DNA of 64,000 nucleotides from Nitrospiraceae bacterium. GTDB taxonomy: Bacteria > Nitrospirota > Thermodesulfovibrionia > Thermodesulfovibrionales > UBA1546. The position numbers and the translations under genes were made by a program. The stretch lies in NCBI GenBank assembly GCA_021373015.1, contig JAJFTJ010000005.1:306997-370996 (forward strand). Direction: 5' to 3'. Positions 1 through 9,583 of this stretch are shown here, piece by piece. Each line of letters opens with the position of its first letter. Within the stretch, counting starts at the first letter, position 1. The notes under the pieces are model-generated. The model made no database searches and was not told where the DNA came from. It saw nothing but the letters and a program-made list of their open reading frames with translations.

Positions 1-1563
1 CAACCGCTGGCGTGTTTTATTCAAAAGACCATAACTAAAAGGAGAACCTCTTTCAAATCTTATTTCTCTTTTTATTACCTCATAGTTTGTTGTTGAATTT
101 CCGCTAATCACAGTTGAGCCGAAAAAAGCAGGTGGTTTTTCACTGATCTCAAAAATAATTTTTACTCCTTTATCTGAAATCTCCTGTTTTATATCAATCT
201 TTGTGTTTACAAAACCGCGATTCCCATATAAATCTATAATCTTGTATCTTGTGTCTGAAACATCCACTTCATTGTAAGGATCTCCTGGTTTTAGCAGAAT
301 AGCTTTATTAATCTCGTCTTTTGTGACAAGTTTGGAACCTTTTATTTCAATGCTCTCGATAGAGATTCTCGCATTTTCATTTATAACAATATATATATCT
401 GCCAAGTTATCTTTAATTTTAATTTCAGGATCGCTTATGTTTACATCCAGATAACCAAGCGCATTATACAGCTCTGTAAGTGTTTTCACGTCGGGATCAA
501 TAAAATCCGAGTTATACAACTCCCCCTCTCTCAGAGACATAATCTCCTTGAGTTTCGTGGCAGGCAGTGTTATGCCCTTAAATTCAACATTATTAATTGT
601 GATTTGCCGTCCTTCATGTATAAAGAAACTGATTTTAATAATATTTTCAGTTTTAGAAATAACAGGTGCGACCTGCACTGAAGGATAGCCATGGGTGTGA
701 TATAAAGAACTTATTCTAGAAACTACTTCTTCAACAAGGTCATCCCTGAAATCCTCTGCATCGAAAAAAGGAACTTCTTTAATTAATTCTTTTGCACTCA
801 CAGAGTCATTTCCCAAAAACAATATTTCGATTCTATTGCCAGGGTTAACATCAATGCCTAATTCTCCATCTGAAGAAAAATGATACGGACCCACAGAAGG
901 ATTGATGTAATTATTATTTTTGTAATATGTTTTAATTCTGTCCAGGTCTTTGCTGACTTTAGTCTGATCATATATGTCGCCTTCAGTTAATTTCATTAAA
1001 TCTCTTGCTTCTGTTGGGCCATAAATAACAATACTTTTTATTATCTCAGGCACGCCTTCATTTATAGTCAAAAAAAGATTAACACGGTATGGATTTTTTG
1101 TTTTTTTCGTAAACATCTTTATATCTGCGTGAGGGAATCCTCTCTGAGATAGGGATTTTTTAAGCTCTGTCACTGAACGCTCTATCAAGTCATATCTCAT
1201 TGACTGACCTTCCTTAAAATAAAAATCTCCAAGAATGGTTTTTTTCTTTATGCGGTCATTACCAGTAATATATATATTGTCAATAATATCTCTTTCTCTG
1301 GCATTTATCTTTAATATTGATTTGTCGGAATCAAATTCTACGGATATGTCTTCGAATATTCCCTTGCGAAATGCAAGCCTTATCCCGTTTCGGATAGCAG
1401 CAGAGTTAAGTTCAATATTCTCTTTTATATTAAGGATGTCAAGGAATTCTTCCCTGCTTATTGAATATAAACCCTGAATATCTATCTTCTTGATAACAGC
1501 ACAATCTGCCTGAACAGGGATAAAAAACACTAATATGATAGAAAAAATTATTATTCTAATCAT
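1..1563 (-). CDS. Omp85/TamA-BamA family outer-membrane protein, N-terminal part (C-terminus beyond window)
   Basis: The gene runs off the start of the window, so only the first 521 codons (signal peptide and POTRA region) are seen; the beta-barrel must lie outside. The start ATG at 1563 gives a hydrophobic signal sequence ending near VQADC. Translation shows at least seven POTRA-like repeats, each opening with a strand such as IDIQG, IYITG, VEFKG or IEIKG and ending in an INEG/IHEG-type strand. Family role: insertion of outer-membrane proteins, or, with TamB, an inner-to-outer-membrane conduit. It overlaps the stop of tamB by 4 bp (ATGA), so the two are translationally coupled, which favours a TamA-type partner. 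Seven POTRAs exceed the three of TamA and five of BamA in enterobacteria. Confidence 0.85.
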   Translation of the reverse strand, partial: MIRIIIFSIILVFFIPVQADCAVIKKIDIQGLYSISREEFLDILNIKENIELNSAAIRNGIRLAFRKGIFEDISVEFDSDKSILKINARERDIIDNIYITGNDRIKKKTILGDFYFKEGQSMRYDLIERSVTELKKSLSQRGFPHADIKMFTKKTKNPYRVNLFLTINEGVPEIIKSIVIYGPTEARDLMKLTEGDIYDQTKVSKDLDRIKTYYKNNNYINPSVGPYHFSSDGELGIDVNPGNRIEILFLGNDSVSAKELIKEVPFFDAEDFRDDLVEEVVSRISSLYHTHGYPSVQVAPVISKTENIIKISFFIHEGRQITINNVEFKGITLPATKLKEIMSLREGELYNSDFIDPDVKTLTELYNALGYLDVNISDPEIKIKDNLADIYIVINENARISIESIEIKGSKLVTKDEINKAILLKPGDPYNEVDVSDTRYKIIDLYGNRGFVNTKIDIKQEISDKGVKIIFEISEKPPAFFGSTVISGNSTTNYEVIKREIRFERGSPFSYGLLNKTRQRL

Positions 1564-4500
1564 TTAAACTCAAACCTGAATTTAATGTCACCGCCAACGC
1601 TTCCTCTTTCGTCTTTAGCTCCAATTAATGACACATTTTTCCCAAGCAAATATTCCAATGACAATATTTGTTCTTCTGTCGAGCCAACAGCTGACGAGTA
1701 AGTAACAAAAAGCCTGTCGCCTAAAAGTTTTTTCGAAACAGTAATTCTTGGACCTATAGTACCAGTTGTTTTAGAAATATAAGGGTCTATCTGAATTCTG
1801 TCAAATCCTGTTAAATTTTTCATTCTGTCCTCAATAATATCCTGGGTCTTCCCGGTTAGAAAACCTGCTGCCTCACCAGCTCCTATACCGCCTTCCAGCC
1901 CTTTTGTTTGTTTTCCTATCTGACCTACTGTAAGCAAGCTGAGAATATCTGTCTCTTCCAACGGCGGATCAGAAACTAAAGACAAAGTGAACCTCTCTAT
2001 CTGACCTTCTAATGAAAGATTAATGTTATAACCCTTAACACTTGTCTGGGCAACAATCTCCATCAACGGATTTATCCTGTTGGGATCAGTAAAATCAGCG
2101 CTAGCACTAAGCACTTTAAATTCATTATTCCTGAAGTATACCTTGCCGCCTTTTGATTCGATTCTCCCGAAGAGCAAGGGATGCCCTACAGTCCCCCTTA
2201 GAACAGTATCAACTTTCAGCTGTGTTCGTGCAATATTATTATCAACAATAATATTATTTTCTCCTGATATCTTTATATTAAGGCCTGCTTTTTCAAATCT
2301 TGTTAATTCTGTTTTTGTTTTTTCTTTGGGCTTTGCCTTCAGAAGCCAGCTTTTCCATTCAACCCTTTCTTTGTAGCTGGCCCTGTTCAATCTTAAATCA
2401 CCAGTGATTTTTTGCAAATCAAGCGTCCCTTTATAAAAGATACTTCCATTAAAATTAGCCAAGAAATCTTTAGAGATAGCTGTAGTGATATTTTCAAGTT
2501 TTGTATCGAGATAAAATCTTTTTATTTCAAAACCGTTCAAGTATATAAAACCTGAAGCGTTAATGTTTCCTCCGCCAATCTTGCCTGAAAGCCTTTGCAT
2601 GGTTATCTTGTCTTCATCAAAATAAAAATTACCTTCTATAGAACTTATTCTTTGGTGAAATTCCCTTAACGCAAATTGACCATCGGTTATCCAGAGACTT
2701 CCGTTTAGATGTGGTTTTCCCCATTCACCGGTAATACTCAAAGTGAACTCAGAGTCGCCTCTTAGCACAGAAATATTTCGTGAAAAGGCCTTGAGAGGAG
2801 AAAGCGAAGAACTGCCTTCCAGTGCAATGTTGTATGAGCGCCCGATTTCAATATTCCCGCTCGTATTGAATGCAGATGTTCCGCTCCTTATTTCAAACAC
2901 TGGGAAAGTAATTTTTTTATTCGAGATTCCAAATTCCAGAGCTGTTATGTTTGAAAAACTTTGGCCGAACAGAGCAATATTGATCTGATCTATTACTGCA
3001 GAGCCAGAAATAGTATTTCTTGTCCCTGACAGCTCAGCGTGTCCTTTTAAGTTGAGCAATAAATCGTCAGGAACATCCTTAAGGAATTCAACAAGCATGA
3101 AATCATATCTTCCGCTACCCACATCAATATTAATATTCCACGGCAGTTTCTCATCCAGATAAGCTTTCCCGATTATTTTTATTTTTTTATTGAAAAGAGA
3201 TATATCTACATTTACAATTTTATTTTTTACAAAAGCGCTTATCATTCCGCTGCCGAGCGGTTTCCCTTTAAAGGTTCCTCCTGAAAGTGTCGAAGTAAAA
3301 TTTATTTCAGGATTGTCTAATGTGCCCTTTCCATCGGATACTATACGGAATATTGAGTCAGATGGGAGACATTTAATTCCAAAATCCTTTAGCACTAATT
3401 TTTCCGAGAATAATTTATATGAAAAATTTTTGTTATCATTCATTCTCCCGCTGAATGACAAGAGAGAGCCATTTTTCTTTACTACTGCATTATCGATGAC
3501 CACATTTTTGTGATCATACTTAAATCCTGTTGATACTGAATCAATCTGCATCGAATACAAATCAAGCTCAGAAGCAGCTGCATAACCGGAAAACTCAGGA
3601 TTGGAACCTTCGCCTTTTATCTTAATATCAGCTTTAACTCTGCCCTTAACAGGGAGCTTTTTATAAAAAATCTCGGTTAGCTTTTCTAAATCTGCGTTAT
3701 TCATAGAAACTGACAGATTATAAAAAGGCTGATTAAAATCAAAAAGATTTTTCGCATGATCGAATCTTATATTCCCGGTAATAATGTACAGCTGATTTTT
3801 GCTTTCTGCAGTCAATTCTGATATTTCTAGAAGTTTTTTTCTATAAGATATTTCGCTGAAAACATTTCCGATAAATAATTTGTCAAGATAAACTGAATTT
3901 AACTTCAAAAAACCCTTCAAAAGAGGATCGTCAAAAGTGCCAAGTATTTTAAATGCTGCTTCTCCGATTCCTTGTGTTCTGGTGAAATATGGTGATGATA
4001 TATCCAACATATCGTCTGTTTTCAGATTACCGTCAAGATTCAGGATAGAAGCAGAAAGGGTGATACTGCCTTTAATATCAATAGATGTCCTGTCTGTGTT
4101 TGCAACTACATCGTCTAAGGTTAGTGTATCGCCAAGAACTTTATACTTGCCCTTTATTTTTTTAATTCTGCTGGCGAAATCTTTACCAGTCTTGCTGGAT
4201 TCATAATCAAACCATCCAACAGGATTGAACTCTGTATCTGAGGTATATAACTCTCCCTTAGCTCTGCCTTCTGAAAAACCCGGGGATAACCCTACAAGCT
4301 TGAATGCAGAAGGACCATCTACATCCTCAAACTTGACCTTAAGGGTGTAATGCTGTATATCAGGCATCTTAAGCAGCAGCTCTGCTTCTCCCTTGCCGCC
4401 GTATAGCTCGCCCTTCCCTTCTTTAAAATTCAAATATCCATCTTTGTAAATAACCTTACACTTAAGATCTGTTATATCTACATCAAAAAGATTCCCATTT

Positions 4501-5480
4501 CTAAGTCTTGCCTCACCTTCGCCCTTAATATCAGACAGTGCTCCGCTTATTTTCGTATCTACTGTAAGCCAGCCTTCCAATCTTTCCTTTATTTTAAACA
4601 TCTCCATTATTGTCTGGAGATAAAAGCTGCCCTTTATTTTAAAATCTACAAAAGGCTTGCCTTCCTCAAGCTTTACGTAGCCTCTTGCAGAAATTTTACC
4701 CTCGCCTCTATTTTTAAGATTCAAAACTTTTTTTATAGAGTCAATCAAAAGATCAGCATTTGTTTTAAATAACCCGCTGTTCTCCATTGAATAGTATCCT
4801 TCACTCTTAATTTCTGACCCATTAATTCGCAGGCTCAAATTCCTTACATCAATATTCTCATCCTTGAAAAGCAACATTGTGTTAAGTTCGTATCTGAGAT
4901 CAGGAATATTTTCTGCATTAATACTGAATTCTTTTATCTTGGCTTTTAAAATCGGAACTTCGTCGAATACAAATTCGCCGCTCAGTCCCTTGCCGTTCAA
5001 GACAGTGTCATATTCAGGATAATCAAAAACAAATATTCCTTCCTGAACTTGCATCAGATTCAGTTTTATCTTGAATTTGCTTTTTATTTTTTTATTTATA
5101 TATTCTTTAATTTTTCCAGATATGTCATCGATCTGTTCTTCATCAGTCCAAATTTCCGGTTTTTTAATCACAATTTTTTTAATCGAAATCTCTTTTTTCA
5201 GGATATTTGACAGCCCTATATATGCCTTTGCTCTTTCAGCAGTTAAGATTTTATTTCCTTTTTCATCAAAGACCTTGAGTCCTTTGGCCTCGATAAACAA
5301 CGGGAAAATATTAAGGTATATCTGTTGTGCTATTACTTTTCTTCCTGTAATATTTTCAAGTTCAGGAAGGATTGCTTTCTTAAATGCATTTGATATGTAT
5401 GGACCTCTCAAAATAAAGATAACTGTAAACAGCAGCAAAAAGCCGGTTGATATATAAATTATCTTTTTAGTTTTTCCCAT
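1560..5480 (-). CDS. tamB: TamB-like translocation/assembly module protein
   Basis: A 1306-residue AsmA/TamB-type protein. It has one N-terminal membrane anchor (about residues 5-25), followed by a long repetitive beta-rich region with recurring G-x-[IV]-x-G-type strands, and a C-terminal TamB domain (DUF490) with the typical segment around 'PLLFGRIESKGGKVYFRNNEF' shortened to its core LLFGRIESKGG. The length fits the family (1250-1450). TamB proteins span the periplasm and are thought to move lipid, or to support outer-membrane protein assembly, together with an Omp85 partner; here that partner follows with a 4-bp overlap. The start overlaps the end of glnD by 22 bp, so all three genes are probably co-transcribed. 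Confidence 0.88.
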   Translation of the reverse strand: MGKTKKIIYISTGFLLLFTVIFILRGPYISNAFKKAILPELENITGRKVIAQQIYLNIFPLFIEAKGLKVFDEKGNKILTAERAKAYIGLSNILKKEISIKKIVIKKPEIWTDEEQIDDISGKIKEYINKKIKSKFKIKLNLMQVQEGIFVFDYPEYDTVLNGKGLSGEFVFDEVPILKAKIKEFSINAENIPDLRYELNTMLLFKDENIDVRNLSLRINGSEIKSEGYYSMENSGLFKTNADLLIDSIKKVLNLKNRGEGKISARGYVKLEEGKPFVDFKIKGSFYLQTIMEMFKIKERLEGWLTVDTKISGALSDIKGEGEARLRNGNLFDVDITDLKCKVIYKDGYLNFKEGKGELYGGKGEAELLLKMPDIQHYTLKVKFEDVDGPSAFKLVGLSPGFSEGRAKGELYTSDTEFNPVGWFDYESSKTGKDFASRIKKIKGKYKVLGDTLTLDDVVANTDRTSIDIKGSITLSASILNLDGNLKTDDMLDISSPYFTRTQGIGEAAFKILGTFDDPLLKGFLKLNSVYLDKLFIGNVFSEISYRKKLLEISELTAESKNQLYIITGNIRFDHAKNLFDFNQPFYNLSVSMNNADLEKLTEIFYKKLPVKGRVKADIKIKGEGSNPEFSGYAAASELDLYSMQIDSVSTGFKYDHKNVVIDNAVVKKNGSLLSFSGRMNDNKNFSYKLFSEKLVLKDFGIKCLPSDSIFRIVSDGKGTLDNPEINFTSTLSGGTFKGKPLGSGMISAFVKNKIVNVDISLFNKKIKIIGKAYLDEKLPWNINIDVGSGRYDFMLVEFLKDVPDDLLLNLKGHAELSGTRNTISGSAVIDQINIALFGQSFSNITALEFGISNKKITFPVFEIRSGTSAFNTSGNIEIGRSYNIALEGSSSLSPLKAFSRNISVLRGDSEFTLSITGEWGKPHLNGSLWITDGQFALREFHQRISSIEGNFYFDEDKITMQRLSGKIGGGNINASGFIYLNGFEIKRFYLDTKLENITTAISKDFLANFNGSIFYKGTLDLQKITGDLRLNRASYKERVEWKSWLLKAKPKEKTKTELTRFEKAGLNIKISGENNIIVDNNIARTQLKVDTVLRGTVGHPLLFGRIESKGGKVYFRNNEFKVLSASADFTDPNRINPLMEIVAQTSVKGYNINLSLEGQIERFTLSLVSDPPLEETDILSLLTVGQIGKQTKGLEGGIGAGEAAGFLTGKTQDIIEDRMKNLTGFDRIQIDPYISKTTGTIGPRITVSKKLLGDRLFVTYSSAVGSTEEQILSLEYLLGKNVSLIGAKDERGSVGGDIKFRFEFK

Positions 5481-7936
5481 ATTGAAGAAACCAGATCAAA
5501 AGTTTTAATCCCATCAAGTTTTTTGCCAGCATCCTGTATGTAAAATGTATCCTGAGCAATACCTAGTTCAGTATTTATTTTAGCAGATATGATATTCAGC
5601 CCTTTTTCTAGAAAAAGATTTGATACATCATATAAAAGTCCCAACCTGTCTGTAGAAAAAAATTCAGCTATTGTACTGTCACTGGAAGTCTCATTATCTA
5701 TCTCTACAAACACCCCGAATATGCTAACAGATTCTTTACGTGAATATGTTAGATCAAAAATTAAATCCTCAAAGATAGAGGTTCTCAATCCCTTCTTAAT
5801 AGTATCATCCATCCCATCCCACCACAGCTCTTTCCAGTTTGAAATTTGAATCTTATCGATAACAAGACCATTCGTCCCGGTATATAGCCTTGCACTAACA
5901 ATATTAAGCCATTTTGATGATAGAAATCCCACAATTTTTGAGAAAAGACCTGGCCTATCCCACGTTGCAATAATTATCTCTGTTAATGAATCAGTTTTGG
6001 AATTAATCTCAACTGTAAAAATATCATTTTTTAATTGAGAAACAAGTTTAAAATCAGAATATACCTTTTCTATGGATGTTGAGATCATATATCTGTCAGG
6101 CATCTGTTTAATGAATTTGTCTAATTCTTTTTTATCTGTGCCAATGTATGAAGATAATATTTTATTAATATGTTTCTGGGTATTCCTTCTTATGCCCTTG
6201 AGATAGTTAAGTGTATGATCAAACAGATCGTTTAAGAGATATGCCTTCCATTCGGTCCAGAATCCTGGGTTAACAGCAGACATGTCAGCATAAGTCATAA
6301 GATATATTGACTTAAGACTTTCTTCGTCACTAACTGCATCAGCAAATTGAGATATTAGTTCAGTATCTTCTATTTCTCTTTTTAAGGCTAATAAAGACAT
6401 CAGAATATGATTCTTCACGAGAAATTCTATCCTCTGTCGTTTATCAGTCCGGATGTTAAACCGCTCTAAAATATTTTTTATTATTCTGTATCCTTCTCCT
6501 TGATGATATCTCCCTGCTGCCTTTCCAATATCATGGAAAAGAAGCGCCATAAACAATATTTCTTTTTCTTCAAGTCCATTAATTATTTTCGAAAGATATT
6601 CAAGGTTTTTGAATTTTGTGTTTCTCAAAAGCTCGAGATTTTTTATAGCAATAAGAGTATGCTCATCAACAGTATATCTGTGATAAGGTTCATACACAAC
6701 AAGCGATCTCAGCGCTCCGAATTCAGGTATGAATCTTCCAAGCACTCCTGTTTCATGCATAAGATTAAGAGTTTCATAGACTCTATCACTCTTCAAAATT
6801 TTGATAAAGCAGGCTGCTGCCCTAGAAGAATTCCTGATTTTTTTATTTATTAAAAAAAGATTCTGCTTTATTTCATATCTGAGGCTTTTACTGAAGTCCC
6901 TGCCTGTCTTAGAAAAAACATAATATGCTTCAATTATTCTCCATGGTTCTTTTCTGAACAAATCCTGCTGATAATGTGCAATTACATTGGTGCATAGATA
7001 AAAATTGTCAGTTATGCGTTTCTTTATAAGACTATTAAAAAATCTCCTTTGCACAAAAAACTTCTTAGCAACACATGCTTCTATCAGACTTTTTGTAACC
7101 GCTTTAATAACATTTGCCTTAAGATAAAAATACCTCATAAATCTTTCTGAACCAAGAAATTTTTTAGAATCTCTAAATCCAAGTTTAAGAGCAACACTGG
7201 ATTGCAGATTAAAAGAAAGAGAATCATTTTTTCTTTCATTGATGATATGAAGGCAAAATCGGATTTTCAGAAGAAAATCATAAGCCTTGAGGAACCTTCT
7301 TAATTCATTCTTCTCTATTACGCCTGCAAGCTGCTCAAGCTTGTTAAGTCTTAATACAACATTCGAAAGCCATAGTGCTGTATGCACATCCCTAAGACAG
7401 CCCTGTCCTTCTTTTATGTTTGGTTCGAGCAAAAAAACAGAACCTCCGTAATCAATATGCCTTTTAGCCATTTCTGAAAGTTTTGCTTTTATAAAACTTT
7501 TTTGATTCTTATATGCTATTTCCGAATAAACTTTATCAGTAAAATAGTCATAAAGCTCTTTGTCTCCTGCAATAAATCTGGATTCAAGCAAAGATGTATG
7601 AGTGCGAATGTCTTTCTTGGCTTCTATAATGCACTCTTCAGCAGTTCTGAATGAATGGCCGACTGTCAGCCCCTTATCCCACAGCTGATAAAGAACTGTT
7701 TCAACTTTTTTTGAATCAGATTTGTCTTTTGCGAAAAACATTATATCAATATCAGAAAAAGGAGCGAGTTCTGCCCTGCCATATCCGCCAACTGCAATAA
7801 GCACAATAGGGTTTTTTGATTTGATTGAATTGAAGATATTGATGAGAAGATCGTCTGTTTTTTTTGTGTATAAAGCAGTTAATTCTCTGCCGTTTGATTT
7901 ATCAAACAGTTCACTGATCTCACTGAGAAGGTCCAT
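5459..7936 (-). CDS. glnD: [Protein-PII] uridylyltransferase / uridylyl-removing enzyme GlnD
   Basis: An 825-residue sensor of nitrogen status. Family role: it uridylylates PII (GlnB/GlnK) when glutamine is low and removes UMP when glutamine is high. The N-terminal nucleotidyltransferase signature GGYGRAELAPFSDID (from about residue 50) carries the metal-binding Asp pair. A central HD phosphohydrolase motif (LLFHDIGKAAGRYH) is the uridylyl-removing site. Two C-terminal ACT regions (around 'ATWDRPGLFSKIVGFLS' and 'TDRLGLLYDVSNLF') would bind glutamine. It is slightly shorter than the roughly 890 aa E. coli enzyme. No PII gene is present in the window, although an ammonium transporter lies 1.6 kb upstream on the same strand. 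Confidence 0.92.
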   Translation of the reverse strand: MDLLSEISELFDKSNGRELTALYTKKTDDLLINIFNSIKSKNPIVLIAVGGYGRAELAPFSDIDIMFFAKDKSDSKKVETVLYQLWDKGLTVGHSFRTAEECIIEAKKDIRTHTSLLESRFIAGDKELYDYFTDKVYSEIAYKNQKSFIKAKLSEMAKRHIDYGGSVFLLEPNIKEGQGCLRDVHTALWLSNVVLRLNKLEQLAGVIEKNELRRFLKAYDFLLKIRFCLHIINERKNDSLSFNLQSSVALKLGFRDSKKFLGSERFMRYFYLKANVIKAVTKSLIEACVAKKFFVQRRFFNSLIKKRITDNFYLCTNVIAHYQQDLFRKEPWRIIEAYYVFSKTGRDFSKSLRYEIKQNLFLINKKIRNSSRAAACFIKILKSDRVYETLNLMHETGVLGRFIPEFGALRSLVVYEPYHRYTVDEHTLIAIKNLELLRNTKFKNLEYLSKIINGLEEKEILFMALLFHDIGKAAGRYHQGEGYRIIKNILERFNIRTDKRQRIEFLVKNHILMSLLALKREIEDTELISQFADAVSDEESLKSIYLMTYADMSAVNPGFWTEWKAYLLNDLFDHTLNYLKGIRRNTQKHINKILSSYIGTDKKELDKFIKQMPDRYMISTSIEKVYSDFKLVSQLKNDIFTVEINSKTDSLTEIIIATWDRPGLFSKIVGFLSSKWLNIVSARLYTGTNGLVIDKIQISNWKELWWDGMDDTIKKGLRTSIFEDLIFDLTYSRKESVSIFGVFVEIDNETSSDSTIAEFFSTDRLGLLYDVSNLFLEKGLNIISAKINTELGIAQDTFYIQDAGKKLDGIKTFDLVSSIWEKLKR

Positions 7937-7957
7937 GCATTATGATACTACAGAATC

Positions 7958-9553
7958 TTATGGCGTGTACCAATCCATTTTATTCTTCGGCACGCGCCAG
8001 TGTATAAAGTCATACCATATCCCCAATGGAGCTTTCTCAACGCCTTTAAATCGTTTATGAAGTACCGGTAGAGCATCAGGCACATAAAGAAAGGTGTAAG
8101 GCTGATCTTCAGCAAGTATCTCATGAATTCTGTGATAAATTTTTTTTCTTTTCTCTATGTCAAACACATGTCTTCCTTTTATCAAAAGTCTGTCAACCTC
8201 CTCATTCTTATATGAGATAAAATTAAATTCTCCCTCTTTTATTTTTGACGAATGCCATATGTCGTACAGATCAGGATCTCTGGATAATGACCATCCCATA
8301 ATAACGGCCTCAAATTTCTTTTTATCTATGAACTCATGCAGCATAGCCTGCCATTCCAGAACATTAATATTCATTTCAACACCGATTTGGATAAGATTTT
8401 CCTTCATTATCTGAGCAGTTTTTATTCTTGCATCATTGCCTTGATTTACTAAGAGTGTGAATGAAAAAATTTTTCCGTCTTTCTCAAGTAGTCCGCTTTT
8501 TCCTTTTTTCCATCCTGCTTCGGCAAATAATTCAAGCGATTTGCCGGGATTATATTCCAGGTCTTTTACATCTTGATTGTATGCCCATGATTCAGGAGGG
8601 AAAGGTCCTGTGCAAGGACTTCCATAACCAAGAAGAACTCCGTCTATAATATCCTTCTTGTTAATTGCATATGTAATAGCCTGCCTGATCCTCTTGTCTG
8701 CAAACTTGGGATCAAGCAGATTATATCCAAGATATGTATAACCAAAAGACGGGTATCTGAATCCTTGAAAATATTTTTTAAAAAAATCTGTTCGTGCGTG
8801 AAGTTTAAATTGGGGAGGAGTCAAGTTCATAACATCTATTCCGCCGAACTTTAGTTCGAGAAACATCGTTGAATTATCAGGTATAATCCTTGTTACGTAT
8901 TTATCTATGCCTGCTCTTCCCTCAAAATACCTGTCAAAAGCTTCTAGAACAATCTTTTGACCTGTAACCCATTCCTTAAGTTTGTATGGTCCAGTTCCTA
9001 TTGGATTTCTATTGTAATATTGGGAACTTATGTCTTTTCCATCAAGTATATGTTTAGGTATAATTCCCATGCCCCATGACTCTAATGCAGACGCATAAGG
9101 CTCTTTATAAGTGACTCTAACAGTATATCTGTCAAGAGCTTTGACTTTGTCAACAGGCCCGTAATTGCTGACATATGGTGTTGGAACTTTTGGATTTGTA
9201 ACAGTGTTGTAAGTAAAGACTACATCGTCTGATGTTAATTCAATTCCGTCATGCCAGAGTACACCTTTTCTCAAATAAAAAGTTATCTGAAGACCACTGG
9301 GAGATATATCCCATGAATGTGCCAAGTCACCAGTTATATTTATATTCTTGTCGTATTTTGTTAATCCGTTAAATATTCTGTTGCTTATGTCACCAGAAGC
9401 ACTGTCAGATGCAAGCAAAGGCAGTAATCTCTTTGCATCAGCAAGCGATCCTATTGTTATAGCATCGGGATTTTTGACCTCTGGTTCGTTAGCGCAAGAA
9501 TAAATCGAAACTACTAATATCAGACCTGCGATTAACCTGCAAGTTATACTCAT
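7958..9553 (-). CDS. ABC transporter solute-binding lipoprotein, family 5 (oligopeptide/nickel type)
   Basis: A 531-residue extracytoplasmic solute-binding protein of family 5 (DppA/OppA/NikA type). A short hydrophobic leader ends in a plausible lipobox (IYSC, Cys around 20), so it should be a lipoprotein. Family landmarks are visible: the early NGLTKYD and WDISPSGLQITFYLR strands, LRKGVLWHDGIELTSDDVVFTY and the mid-protein IRQAITYAINKKDI. No permease or ATPase gene lies next to it, so its transporter and ligand (peptide, opine, nickel) cannot be named. There is no clear Shine-Dalgarno sequence before the ATG. It sits between glnD and amt, but nothing in the sequence proves a nitrogen role. 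Confidence 0.85.
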   Translation of the reverse strand: MSITCRLIAGLILVVSIYSCANEPEVKNPDAITIGSLADAKRLLPLLASDSASGDISNRIFNGLTKYDKNINITGDLAHSWDISPSGLQITFYLRKGVLWHDGIELTSDDVVFTYNTVTNPKVPTPYVSNYGPVDKVKALDRYTVRVTYKEPYASALESWGMGIIPKHILDGKDISSQYYNRNPIGTGPYKLKEWVTGQKIVLEAFDRYFEGRAGIDKYVTRIIPDNSTMFLELKFGGIDVMNLTPPQFKLHARTDFFKKYFQGFRYPSFGYTYLGYNLLDPKFADKRIRQAITYAINKKDIIDGVLLGYGSPCTGPFPPESWAYNQDVKDLEYNPGKSLELFAEAGWKKGKSGLLEKDGKIFSFTLLVNQGNDARIKTAQIMKENLIQIGVEMNINVLEWQAMLHEFIDKKKFEAVIMGWSLSRDPDLYDIWHSSKIKEGEFNFISYKNEEVDRLLIKGRHVFDIEKRKKIYHRIHEILAEDQPYTFLYVPDALPVLHKRFKGVEKAPLGIWYDFIHWRVPKNKMDWYTP

Positions 9554-9583
9554 AACATATATTTTAGCACAGACCAGAAAGCC

